A stretch of 64,000 nucleotides of DNA from Pseudomonadota bacterium (GTDB lineage Bacteria; Pseudomonadota; Gammaproteobacteria; JAKAQQ01), in the NCBI GenBank assembly GCA_021810635.1, contig JAJZIH010000002.1, positions 1 to 64,000 of the forward strand, written 5' to 3'. Below, in pieces: positions 26,366 to 34,058 of this stretch. The notes below the pieces were generated by a model. The model was given only the letters and a program-made list of their open reading frames with translations, was not told the DNA's origin and made no database searches. The first letter of the stretch is position 1. Each line of letters starts with the position of its first letter. Made by a program: the position numbers and the translations under genes.

Positions 26366-27304
26366 TCACCCCGTCGGCGCATCACCAGTCAACCAGGAAA
26401 CCGGTGTGCTCGAGAGCCTCACTGCGCCGACCGGGTTTTCTTGCGTTTACAATTTGTCCGCTTGACTCCAACCGATCAACGCAGGGAAACCCGAGGAACC
26501 TGCGTAAAGCTAACCCCACCACCTAAAGCCTGACCCTGCCCAGACCAGCCGCAACCGGGAGGGTACGGCCCTGTCTCAAACAGGATCGGGAAATCACGGC
26601 AGGCGGCCGGGGCCTCGGAATCTGATTCATTTCCTGCAGGAGGATCCCCACTCGCGGGCCCGCCTGTCTCTGGTGACCCCCTGGGACGTTTGCAAGATCC
26701 TCCGGTCCTGGTCGACGTGACACGCTGTCCCTCCCCAGGAACTGCGCAGCGCATTGCGCTGGAAAATCAAGGGCCACATCGTCTTCCATCTCGACGACGC
26801 CCTGATATCGGTCTTTTCGAGTTGCCGGCCGAGAGCCATGCCGCAGGAGCCGGCCAGGCTCTACTACATTGCCGCCCGAGCGGATGTGGGACCTGATCCT
26901 GATTGTCCAGCATTGATCCCGCGAGCCGGGGCTTTCCGCCCTGGCCCGCCCCCGGAGGGCCGGCACCGGATTCACCTCCGGCTCATGGTCCTTTGACGGG
27001 CGGCCCCAAACGCTCGTCTCTCTCCCACTTCCGCCACCACTTTGAACCCCCATTCCCCGGGCCCAAGCGCATCCGGTTCAGTGTCGAACTCGTCGACCGT
27101 GGCCATCCCCATGGCCTGGCCGGACTCGCCGGCGGGCTCTGGTCCAGCCTCAATCCCGATCACTGGCCCACCCACTGATGCGCGCAGCGGGACCCTCCAG
27201 ACCAGGTCGTCGCCACCCCGGCCGTGCCCGGACCCCGGATCTTCCGCCTGCCGGATGCGGGAGGGGAACGGGGACTTGCAACCGGAGTCAAAAGGATATA
27301 TACC
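26366..27304. other. Gene-poor stretch between pyrD-like gene and kamA
   Basis: About 940 bases without an intact gene. The middle contains a pseudogene-like coding trace (26620-26890). The part from 26900 to 27250 shows only GC-rich open frames without motifs. The last bases before kamA hold an AGGA-containing ribosome site. Confidence 0.5.
26620..26890 (+). pseudogene. Relic of a MshI/PilM-like pilus or agglutinin biogenesis gene
   Basis: Translated in plus-strand frames, this stretch reads IHFLQEDPHSRARLSLVTPW, then QELRSALRWKIKGHIVFHLD, DALISVFSSC and LYYIAARADV. The pattern ELR-A-RWKIKD-hhhhDDAhhDVF-...-YhhAAR is what I recall for MshI/PilM-type proteins of type IV pilus-related systems. 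In-frame stops and at least one frame change interrupt it, and neither the beginning nor the end of such a gene is present. The identification rests on pattern memory only. Confidence 0.4.
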
Positions 27305-28747
27305 ATGCGCGCCGACCAACCGTCGGCCATCACCGCCCCGGATGTGACCGGGGTCAAGGGGTCGCCCGAGCAGCCCCACCGGAGCCACACAATGCAAGAC
27401 AGTCCGCTTCCAGAAGACGCCGAACCTCCCGGACCACTTCCCGTTCAGGCAGCCTCTACCGCCTCCGATCTCAGCTTCGATACCCCCTACGAAATCCGTA
27501 TTCCCTTCCCCCCGATCTCCCCCCACCATCCCCCCGCCACTCCTCCCGCCCGTCGCACCGTCACCCGAACCTACCGTCCGCGCTTCGTCACCAGCGAAAG
27601 GGCAGAACGTTTCCGCGAGCGTTTCTATCCAACGACCCCGAAGGCCGACTGGAACGACTGGCGCTGGCAGCAGCGGCACCGGATCAAATCCACCGCAGAC
27701 CTCGACCGCATCCTCCGTCTTTCCGCCGAGGAGCGGTCAGCCATCGAACGCCATGTCGGGCCCCTGCCGTTCGGCATCACCCCGTACTACGCGTCCCTCC
27801 TCGATCCCGACGACAGCACCCAGGCGCTGCGACGGACCGTGGTACCGGTTCTCGCCGAATACCAGACCACACCCGGCGAAGCCCACGATCCGCTGGGAGA
27901 GGATGCGACGAGCCCCGTTCCGGGACTCGTTCACCGCTATCCGGACCGGGTGCTGTTCCTGGTGACCGGATTGTGCGCCGTTTACTGCCGCTACTGCACC
28001 CGGGCCCGTCTCGTGGGAGCAAGCGGCGAGGGGAGCCTCAAGAAGCACCAGCTCGAGGCTGCCCTGGCCTACATCGAGTCCACCCCCTCCGTCCGAGACG
28101 TGCTGCTGTCCGGTGGAGATCCCCTCAGCCTCGACGACGAGCGGCTGGACTGGCTGCTCGGCCGACTGCGACGAATCCCCCATGTCGAATTCCTGCGCAT
28201 TGGAACCAAAAACCCAGCCGTCCTCCCACAACGTATCACCCCCCGCCTGACCCGCCTGCTCAAGAAATACCACCCCCTGTGGATGAGCATCCATTTCATC
28301 CATCCCGATGAACTGACCCCGGAAGTGGGCGAGGCGTGCGGACGGCTGGCCGACGCCGGAATTCCGCTCGGCAGCCAGACCGTGCTTCTCAAGGGGGTGA
28401 ACGACGATGTCGAAACCCAGAAGCGGCTCATGCAGGGGCTCCTTCGCATCCGTGTCAAGCCCTATTACCTCTACCAGTGCGACCCGATCTCGGGATCCGC
28501 GCATTTCCGGACATCGGTCGCCAAGGGGCTTGAAATCATCCAGGGGCTCCGGGGGCACACGACGGGATACGCCGTTCCGACCTATGTCGTCGACGCCCCC
28601 GGCGGGGGCGGCAAAATCCCGCTTTTCCCCGATCCCGTCGTCGGCCGCAGTGGGGGCGACCTGCTTCTCCGGAACTATGCCGGAGGGACCTACCGTTACC
28701 CGGATCCGCGGGATGAGCCCGGGCCGGCTCCATGCGCATCGGGCTGA
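27305..28747 (+). CDS. Lysine 2,3-aminomutase-family radical SAM enzyme
   Basis: A 480-residue KamA-type enzyme, predicted to convert L-lysine to beta-lysine using SAM, a [4Fe-4S] cluster and PLP. A Pro-rich N-terminal 75 residues precede the KamA core. The cluster motif is CAVYCRYCTRARLVG (CxxxCxxC). The PLP lysine lies in DAPGGGGKIPLFPDP. The Asp residues in YQCDPISGSAHFRT and VVDAPGGGG correspond to those that bind the substrate amino group in clostridial lysine 2,3-aminomutase. A start at 27305 with AGGA nine bases upstream is preferred; 27224 and 27392 are possible. The stop overlaps the first ATP-grasp gene by 16 bases. An EpmB role is less likely because no EF-P genes are near. Confidence 0.88.
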   Translation: MRADQPSAITAPDVTGVKGSPEQPHRSHTMQDSPLPEDAEPPGPLPVQAASTASDLSFDTPYEIRIPFPPISPHHPPATPPARRTVTRTYRPRFVTSERAERFRERFYPTTPKADWNDWRWQQRHRIKSTADLDRILRLSAEERSAIERHVGPLPFGITPYYASLLDPDDSTQALRRTVVPVLAEYQTTPGEAHDPLGEDATSPVPGLVHRYPDRVLFLVTGLCAVYCRYCTRARLVGASGEGSLKKHQLEAALAYIESTPSVRDVLLSGGDPLSLDDERLDWLLGRLRRIPHVEFLRIGTKNPAVLPQRITPRLTRLLKKYHPLWMSIHFIHPDELTPEVGEACGRLADAGIPLGSQTVLLKGVNDDVETQKRLMQGLLRIRVKPYYLYQCDPISGSAHFRTSVAKGLEIIQGLRGHTTGYAVPTYVVDAPGGGGKIPLFPDPVVGRSGGDLLLRNYAGGTYRYPDPRDEPGPAPCASG

Positions 28748-29727
28748 CCTATGACCTCAGGGAACCCTACCTCGCGGCCGGGCTCACCGAGGAGGAGACC
28801 GCTGAGTTTGACCGCCCGGAGACCCCGGCTGCCATCAGTGAAGCTCTGAGAGGGTTCGGACACGAAACGGTTACGATCGGATCGCTCCCCGCACTGGTGG
28901 ATGCTCTTGCCCGTGGGGAGCGCTATGACCTCGTGTTCAACATTGCCGAGGGTCTGAGGGGAACCGCCCGCGAATCGCAGGTGCCTGCGCTTCTCGACGC
29001 CTACGGGATCCCCTACACTTTCTCCGGACCGCTCACCCTGGCCCTGGCCCTTCACAAGGGTTACGCCAAACGCATCGTGCGGGATGCTGGGCTCCCCACG
29101 GCTCCGTTTTTCGTGGTCGCAGATTGCGAACTGCCCGCACCGGACCTTCTGGACTACCCACTTTTCGTCAAGCCGGCGGCCGAGGGTTCCGGAATGGGGA
29201 TCGGACCCGGTTCGCGGGTCGACGACCGCGCTTCTCTCAAAGAGCGGATCCAAGCCCTCCGGACCCGTTTCCGGAGCCCTCTCCTCGTCGAGCATTACCT
29301 TCCCGGACGCGAGTTCACGGTCGGCATCCTGGGCAGCGCCTCTTGCGCCCGTGTGCTCGGCATTCTCGAAATCGATGCCAAGGCACCAGGGGATCGGGCA
29401 GCTTATGGGTTTTTGGCCAAGGAGGAATACGACACCCGGATCGATTACCGGCCCGTCCCCGTCGACCATGAGCCATTCGTCGCCGAACTGGCTTTGGCCG
29501 TCCACCGCCTTCTCGAATGCGACGATGCCAGCCGGGTCGACATCCGACTCGATGGACAGGGCCGACCCCTCTTCCTGGAAATCAACCCGCTCGCGGGGCT
29601 CCACCCCATTCGTTCGGATCTCGTCATCCTGGCCAGTGCCCAGGGCTGGTCTTATCCGACGCTCATCGGGGCCATCCTGGAATCCGCACTGTCCCGGACG
29701 GTGGGCCATGCATCCAGCCGATCCTAG
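28732..29727 (+). CDS. ATP-grasp ligase, D-Ala-D-Ala ligase-like (first copy)
   Basis: A 331-residue ATP-grasp protein. N-terminal strand MRIGLTYDLREPYL is followed by DLVFNIAEGLRGTARESQVP and the pre-ATP helix YGIPYTFSGPLTLALALHK. The ATP-binding domain has YPLFVKPAAEGSGMGIGPGS and YLPGREFTVGIL. Metal ligands are in DIRLDGQGRPLFLEINPLAG. The fold is that of D-alanine-D-alanine ligase, but the C-terminus HPIRSDLVILASAQG differs from true Ddl. It is translationally overlapped with kamA. It probably joins a carboxylate to an amine by an acyl-phosphate; the substrates are unknown, and beta-lysine is an inference from context. Confidence 0.85.
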   Translation: MRIGLTYDLREPYLAAGLTEEETAEFDRPETPAAISEALRGFGHETVTIGSLPALVDALARGERYDLVFNIAEGLRGTARESQVPALLDAYGIPYTFSGPLTLALALHKGYAKRIVRDAGLPTAPFFVVADCELPAPDLLDYPLFVKPAAEGSGMGIGPGSRVDDRASLKERIQALRTRFRSPLLVEHYLPGREFTVGILGSASCARVLGILEIDAKAPGDRAAYGFLAKEEYDTRIDYRPVPVDHEPFVAELALAVHRLLECDDASRVDIRLDGQGRPLFLEINPLAGLHPIRSDLVILASAQGWSYPTLIGAILESALSRTVGHASSRS

Positions 29728-29776
29728 CTTCGTGACGCCCAGATACCGGAACCTGCAAGACCGACAGTCCGAGGGC

Positions 29777-29806
29777 AAAAAAAAGGGGGCAGCCATGCGA
29801 TCCCCC
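29777..29806 (-). terminator. Minus-strand intrinsic terminator between the two ATP-grasp genes
   Basis: Read on the minus strand: GGGGG, a 12-base loop, CCCCC and then eight T. It would end transcription coming from the 29873 side, although no minus-strand gene is apparent there. On the plus strand it has no T-tract and should allow read-through. Confidence 0.6.
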
Positions 29807-29872
29807 GCCGGGACGTGAATCGGATGCTGCGTCACCATGTGGTCTCGTAACTAACGTGTCTCGATACTAGCC

Positions 29873-30883
29873 ATGCGCCACCTTCTCATTCTCCACGGAG
29901 CCTCCCAGGGGCCAGCCCGCACCGCCGACGAGACGGAAACCGAGAGGGTGGCCTGTGGCCTCGCCGAGATCCTCTCCGGCCCGGACCGGTTCTGCGAGGT
30001 GGCCCATGCCGATCTCGATCTCGGAAGGCTCCGCAACCGGCTGGTGACCTCGCCCCCCGATCTCATTTTCAACCTGGTCGAAAGCCTGTGCGGGCAGGAC
30101 CGACTGGCCTGTGCCGTCCCCGCCCTGCTCGAAAGCCTGTCTCTTCCGTTCACCGGCAACCCCACCGCCGTCATCGCTTTGGCGGACGATAAACTGGCCC
30201 TCAAACGCCAACTCCGCGCCCTGGGATTGCCCACGCCTTCCGCCGGCCCCGGGGAAGGGAATGGGGACTTCCTCGTCAAGGCCCGTTTCCAGCACGCCTC
30301 CCTGGGCTTGGGGCCCGGCGCCCGGGTCGCATCCTGGCCGGAAGCGGCCCGGCTGATCGAGGCGCAAGGCCGAAACCACGGCACCCCGTTCTTTGCCGAG
30401 GCCTTCATTCCGGGCCGCGAGTTCAACCTGTCCCTGCTCGAGACGGCCAGCAAGGACGTCCGGATTCTGCCACCAGCGGAAATCGAGTTCCGGAACTGGC
30501 CGGCCAATCGTCCCCGGATCGTCGATTACGAGGCTAAATGGGATCCGGGAAGCCCGTCCTCCCAAGGCACGGTGCGCGTCTTTCCGCGGCGCGACGGAGC
30601 GGATCGGAGGATCCTCGAGACACTTTCCGTGCTGGCCGGAACCCTTTTTGACCGTCTGGGCCTCACCGGATACGCCCGCATCGATTTTCGGGTGGATGAG
30701 CAGGAGCAACCGTGGATCATCGACCTCAACCCGAATCCCACGCTCGACCCGGAAGCGGGTTTTGTCCAGGCGGCCCTGGCCGGGGGCATCGGGTACCGGG
30801 AACTCCTCGAGGAGATCCTGAACCGTGCGACAACCCGTGTTGCCAGCCAGATGTCGTACAGGGGGCCACATGAAGAGCATTGA
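29873..30883 (+). CDS. ATP-grasp ligase, D-Ala-D-Ala ligase-like (second copy)
   Basis: A 336-residue ATP-grasp protein, clearly different from the first. Segments are LLILHGASQGPARTADETE, LIFNLVESLCGQDRLACAVP, LPFTGNPTAVIALADDKLAL, the ATP site FLVKARFQHASLGLGPGARV, FIPGREFNLSLL, and the metal-binding strand PWIIDLNPNPTLDPEAGF. The insert EIEFRNWPANRPRIVDYEAK is typical of this uncharacterised ligase group. It starts about 145 bases after the first ligase, past the minus-strand terminator, and overlaps the acetyltransferase gene by 14 bases. The substrate is unknown. Confidence 0.85.
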   Translation: MRHLLILHGASQGPARTADETETERVACGLAEILSGPDRFCEVAHADLDLGRLRNRLVTSPPDLIFNLVESLCGQDRLACAVPALLESLSLPFTGNPTAVIALADDKLALKRQLRALGLPTPSAGPGEGNGDFLVKARFQHASLGLGPGARVASWPEAARLIEAQGRNHGTPFFAEAFIPGREFNLSLLETASKDVRILPPAEIEFRNWPANRPRIVDYEAKWDPGSPSSQGTVRVFPRRDGADRRILETLSVLAGTLFDRLGLTGYARIDFRVDEQEQPWIIDLNPNPTLDPEAGFVQAALAGGIGYRELLEEILNRATTRVASQMSYRGPHEEH

Positions 30884-31415
30884 AGCTCCCGCGATCCGGG
30901 CTACACTTGGGCACGCCGACATCGCTCCGCTCATCGGCCTCGTCCGCGCCACCGGCTATTTCGACGATGCCGAAGTCGTCATCGCCCGGGAACTCATGGA
31001 GTTGCATCTGGCCCAGGGTGCCGAAACCTCAGGGTACTTTTTCGAGGTGGCCGAACGGTCGGCTGGCGTGCCGTTGGGCTACGCCTGTCACGGTCCCATT
31101 CCGGCGACCCTGGGCAGTCACGATCTCTACTGGATCGTCGTGGCTCCGGAGGCTCAAGGCCAAGGGATCGGGAAACGGCTCCTTGCAGCAGTTCTGGCCC
31201 GCCTGCGGGCCAGGCCCTCGGCCCGGAAGCTCTATGCCGAAACCTCGTCACGGCCCCTTTATCGACCAACCCACTCGTTCTACCGTCATTGTGGTTTCAT
31301 GGAAGTCGCCCGTCTGCCCGATTTTTACCGCCCGGGAGACGATCAAATCATTTTCTGCCTGAAAATCGGCCTCCCCCGGGGAATCCCAGGCTGCTCGCAT
31401 GGCCGACTTCCATAG
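30870..31415 (+). CDS. GNAT-family N-acetyltransferase
   Basis: A 181-residue acetyltransferase. Motif A for acetyl-CoA binding is LYWIVVAPEAQGQGIGKRLL, motif B is near RPTHSFYRHCGFMEVARLPD, and the last strand is DDQIIFCLKIG. The start at 30870 lies inside the end of the second ligase gene, so translation is probably coupled. In other organisms a KamA-plus-GNAT pair (AblA/AblB) makes N-epsilon-acetyl-beta-lysine as an osmolyte. Here two ATP-grasp ligases stand between the two functions, so the acetyl acceptor may be a ligated product. Confidence 0.85.
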   Translation: MKSIEAPAIRATLGHADIAPLIGLVRATGYFDDAEVVIARELMELHLAQGAETSGYFFEVAERSAGVPLGYACHGPIPATLGSHDLYWIVVAPEAQGQGIGKRLLAAVLARLRARPSARKLYAETSSRPLYRPTHSFYRHCGFMEVARLPDFYRPGDDQIIFCLKIGLPRGIPGCSHGRLP

Positions 31416-31429
31416 ACGAGAGACTGGAC

Positions 31430-31530
31430 CTATTGAGACTTGCACAAATATCTGACGCATTCACGGCGCCAGTTCTGCTTGCTGCCAGTAGGCACGGATC
31501 AGTGTGGACCGACGCGGCATCGAGCGACAA
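31430..31530 (-). mobile_element. IS630 right-end fragment
   Basis: On the minus strand it encodes SMPRRSTLIRAYWQQAELAP, the family C-terminus also seen near 3180-3240 (QRRTTLIRAFWQQPELLL). A degenerate terminal repeat follows the stop. It overlaps the start of the next pseudogene. Confidence 0.6.
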
Positions 31531-31856
31531 ATCGAACGGATCAAGCGGGAGCTACTGAGCCTCGGGCCGATGCACCTGGGGACACTTTCGAAGCAATATG
31601 CCGCCTTCCAGAAGCCGGGCTGCGCCTGTGTGGATTCCGTCAAGCCCAACGGCACGGCCCCTTCTGCCAGCTCAGCTACGCTCACGCGGGCAAGATTACC
31701 AACCACTTCGTGCGCCCCGGCTACGTCGCTTAAATCAAGAAGGAGTTGGTCGCCTACAAGCGCTTCCGCGAGCTCACCCAGAAGTGGGTCGGGCTGGAGC
31801 TCGCCCTCTCCCAACTACGCCTGGGGCACGCCTACCGGGAGGCAGACGATAAGTGA
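31504..31856 (+). pseudogene. DUF6788-like gene, frameshifted and stopped
   Basis: The N-terminal frame reads IERQIERIKRELLSLGPMHL and GTLSKQYAAFQKPGCACVDS. After about 31650 the match continues in another frame (QRHGPFCQLSYAHAGKITNH, FVRPGYVA). That frame meets an in-frame TAA at 31731-31733 and then goes on as IKKELVAYKRFRELTQKWVG. This pattern (GPM-GSL-YRKCGKPNC, then YKRFREL) is that of DUF6788 proteins, often found beside transposases. One frameshift and one stop make it a dead gene. Confidence 0.6.
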
Positions 31857-31911
31857 CCGAGAAGTCTGTACTCTCTAGCAATAACTCAAAAATTGAAAAT
31901 CGAAAGAGCGG

Positions 31912-32679
31912 CTAGGCGGCAGGAGATCCCGGCCACCACCTGGCGAGAGCCTGAGCAACCCCTGCGGCATCCTCTTCCACCGGGAGATGCCCGATGCCAT
32001 TCAGGACGCGGAGTTCAAAGTGGCCGTAAAAAGGCGCAATCGACTTGGCGATCAGCGTTTTCGTGATGGCCGGATCGGCTGCGCCCACCACCAGGACAAA
32101 CGGGATGGTGCCCGGCGCGGGAGTAGATGGGTCCTTTCGCTCGACCGACCAGGATTCGAGGTAGGTGCAAAGGGCATCCTCCCTGGTTTCCATCCGGCTT
32201 TGCGTCACCCAGCGCCCGATGGCTGCGTGACCTGTCGCTGGGCCTGCAAGCCGCTTGAGGACCCTGAACCGGGCGTCTTCTTCCGTACAGGCCGCCCGGT
32301 AGATCTCCCGTGCCCGTTCACCGAGCAGGAGACCGTCCATCGGGACGGGCGCGATCCCGGCCAGGGAAGCCACCCGTTCCGGCGCCTTGTGGGCGAGCCG
32401 CTGGATCACGAGTCCTCCCATGGAATGCCCCACCCAGCGGACCCGTTCAAGGCCGGTTTCTGCCGCGAAGCGGATGAGTTCCATGACCGCCCCGTCGACC
32501 GTAAATTCGCCCGGAGAGGCCCGGGTTTCACCGTAGCCGGGCAGGTCGACCATAATCCAGCGCTCAGTTTGCGAATCCATGAATGGCATGAGCGGCTCGA
32601 ACATTCGCGAGGACCGGAGCCAGCCGTGGACCCAGACCGTGACCCGGGGTCCATCGCCAATCACGCGTCGGACAATCAC
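31912..32679 (-). CDS. Alpha/beta-fold hydrolase
   Basis: A 255-residue hydrolase of the esterase/BioH size class. The nucleophile elbow is GHSMGG (RVRWVGHSMGGLVIQRLA). The acid is likely in VVGAADPAITK and the His in NGIGHLPVEE. An oxyanion loop HGWLRSSRMF is present. BioH-type pimeloyl-ester hydrolase is one possibility, but there are no biotin genes nearby, so no specific activity is claimed. It overlaps ntrC by four bases (ATGA) as third gene of ntrB-ntrC-hydrolase. Confidence 0.82.
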   Translation of the reverse strand: MIVRRVIGDGPRVTVWVHGWLRSSRMFEPLMPFMDSQTERWIMVDLPGYGETRASPGEFTVDGAVMELIRFAAETGLERVRWVGHSMGGLVIQRLAHKAPERVASLAGIAPVPMDGLLLGERAREIYRAACTEEDARFRVLKRLAGPATGHAAIGRWVTQSRMETREDALCTYLESWSVERKDPSTPAPGTIPFVLVVGAADPAITKTLIAKSIAPFYGHFELRVLNGIGHLPVEEDAAGVAQALARWWPGSPAA

Positions 32680-34058
32680 GGATCGCTCTTCCGACCGGCC
32701 AGTTTCCGGGTCAGCGTGTTGCGGCCGATCCCGAGCAGGCGGGCGGCTGCTTGGCGATGCCCGCTTGAGCGTTCCAGAGCCACGGAGATGAGAATCCGTT
32801 CAGCTGCCCCGAGCGCCCGTGCATAGTCTTCCGGGGAAGCCTTGCGGCACCATTGGCCCAAGGCCTCGGTCCAGTCTGGGGCGGATACGGGATCCGGATC
32901 CGGTCGAAAGTTTTCAAGATCCCCGACCCGCACCAGCGGACCTGGGGGCTCAAGTACAATTTTCCAGCAGAAGTTGATGAGCTCCCGGACGTTCCCCCGC
33001 CAGGGCCAGCGCCGAAGTTCGTCGATCGTCTCGGGAGAGAGACGGGGGGGGGGAAGTCCGAACTCGGCTCCCGCCTCCCTGAGAAAGTGTTCAAGGAGAA
33101 GGGGCAGGTCGCCAAGCCGGTCCCGCAGGGGAGGCAGGCGGATTTCAACCACGTTGAGCCGGTGATAGAGATCTTCACGGAAATGGCCCGCCCGAACAAG
33201 GGCGGCCAGGTCTTGGTGGGTCGCGGCAATCAGGCGGGCATTGGTGGTCACGGTTTTCTCGCCTCCCACCCGATAGAACTCATGTTCGGCAATAACCCGA
33301 AGAAGACGGGTCTGCAGCGGCAGGGGCATGTCGCCGATCTCGTCAAAGAAAAGCGTCCCTCCCTGAGCCTGCTCGAAACGTCCCGTACGTTCGGCGATGG
33401 CGCCTGTAAACGCCCCACGCTCGTGCCCGAAAAGCTCAGTCTCCAGCAGTTCGGCGGGACTGGCCGCCGCGTTGATGGCGATGAACGGGCCCTTCGTCCG
33501 TGGGCCATGGGCGTGAAGCGCTCGGGCGACAAGTTCCTTGCCGGTGCCGGACTCACCACTCACGAGAACCGTGACGTCGCTTCTGGCCAGTCGGCCGATC
33601 TGGCGGAAAACCCTTTGCATCTCCGGAGCTGCGCCGATCAGGGACGATGAGGAAGAAGAATGCTTCACGCGGCGTCCAGCTTCCGGTAATTCGCGCGTGA
33701 GCGCACGCTCCACGGCGGTGATGAGTTCGCGCAGATCAACCGGCTTGGGCAGATATTCGAAGGCCCCGTTCTCATAAGCTCGGATTGCATTCTGGAAATC
33801 TGCATGGGCGGTGACGACGATAGCCGGATGTTCGGGGTAGCGACGGGACCAAGCCGACAGGAAATTGAGACCGTCGCCGTCCGGCAGGCGGATATCCAGG
33901 ATCAGCGCCGTGGGGGCTCCATGGGCAAGCGCTTCCTCGCATTCGCCGAGGCGGGAAAAACCCCTCACCTCATAGTCTGATTTGGCGAGCGCCTTTTCGA
34001 AAACCCAGCGGGTGGAGGCATCGTCATCCACGATCCAGACCCGGCCGCGCCCCGTCAT
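32676..34058 (-). CDS. ntrC: Nitrogen regulation response regulator NtrC
   Basis: A 460-residue sigma54-dependent activator. The receiver has the acidic pair in VWIVDDDASTR and the phosphoacceptor Asp in LILDIRLPDGDGL. The AAA+ domain has Walker A GESGTGKELVARALH, the sigma54-contact loop GAFTGA, and Walker B TLFFDEIGDMP. The C-terminal Fis-type helix-turn-helix is HRQAAARLLGIGRNTLTRKL. It overlaps ntrB by four bases. Length and layout match NtrC (GlnG) rather than a generic enhancer-binding protein. Likely targets in this window are glnA and ntrB itself. Confidence 0.93.
   Translation of the reverse strand: MTGRGRVWIVDDDASTRWVFEKALAKSDYEVRGFSRLGECEEALAHGAPTALILDIRLPDGDGLNFLSAWSRRYPEHPAIVVTAHADFQNAIRAYENGAFEYLPKPVDLRELITAVERALTRELPEAGRRVKHSSSSSSLIGAAPEMQRVFRQIGRLARSDVTVLVSGESGTGKELVARALHAHGPRTKGPFIAINAAASPAELLETELFGHERGAFTGAIAERTGRFEQAQGGTLFFDEIGDMPLPLQTRLLRVIAEHEFYRVGGEKTVTTNARLIAATHQDLAALVRAGHFREDLYHRLNVVEIRLPPLRDRLGDLPLLLEHFLREAGAEFGLPPPRLSPETIDELRRWPWRGNVRELINFCWKIVLEPPGPLVRVGDLENFRPDPDPVSAPDWTEALGQWCRKASPEDYARALGAAERILISVALERSSGHRQAAARLLGIGRNTLTRKLAGRKSDP

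Noticed and set aside
26523-27053. Minus-strand open frame of 176 codons in the gap before kamA
   Set aside because: No motif or ribosome site; the plus strand carries the MshI/PilM-like trace instead.
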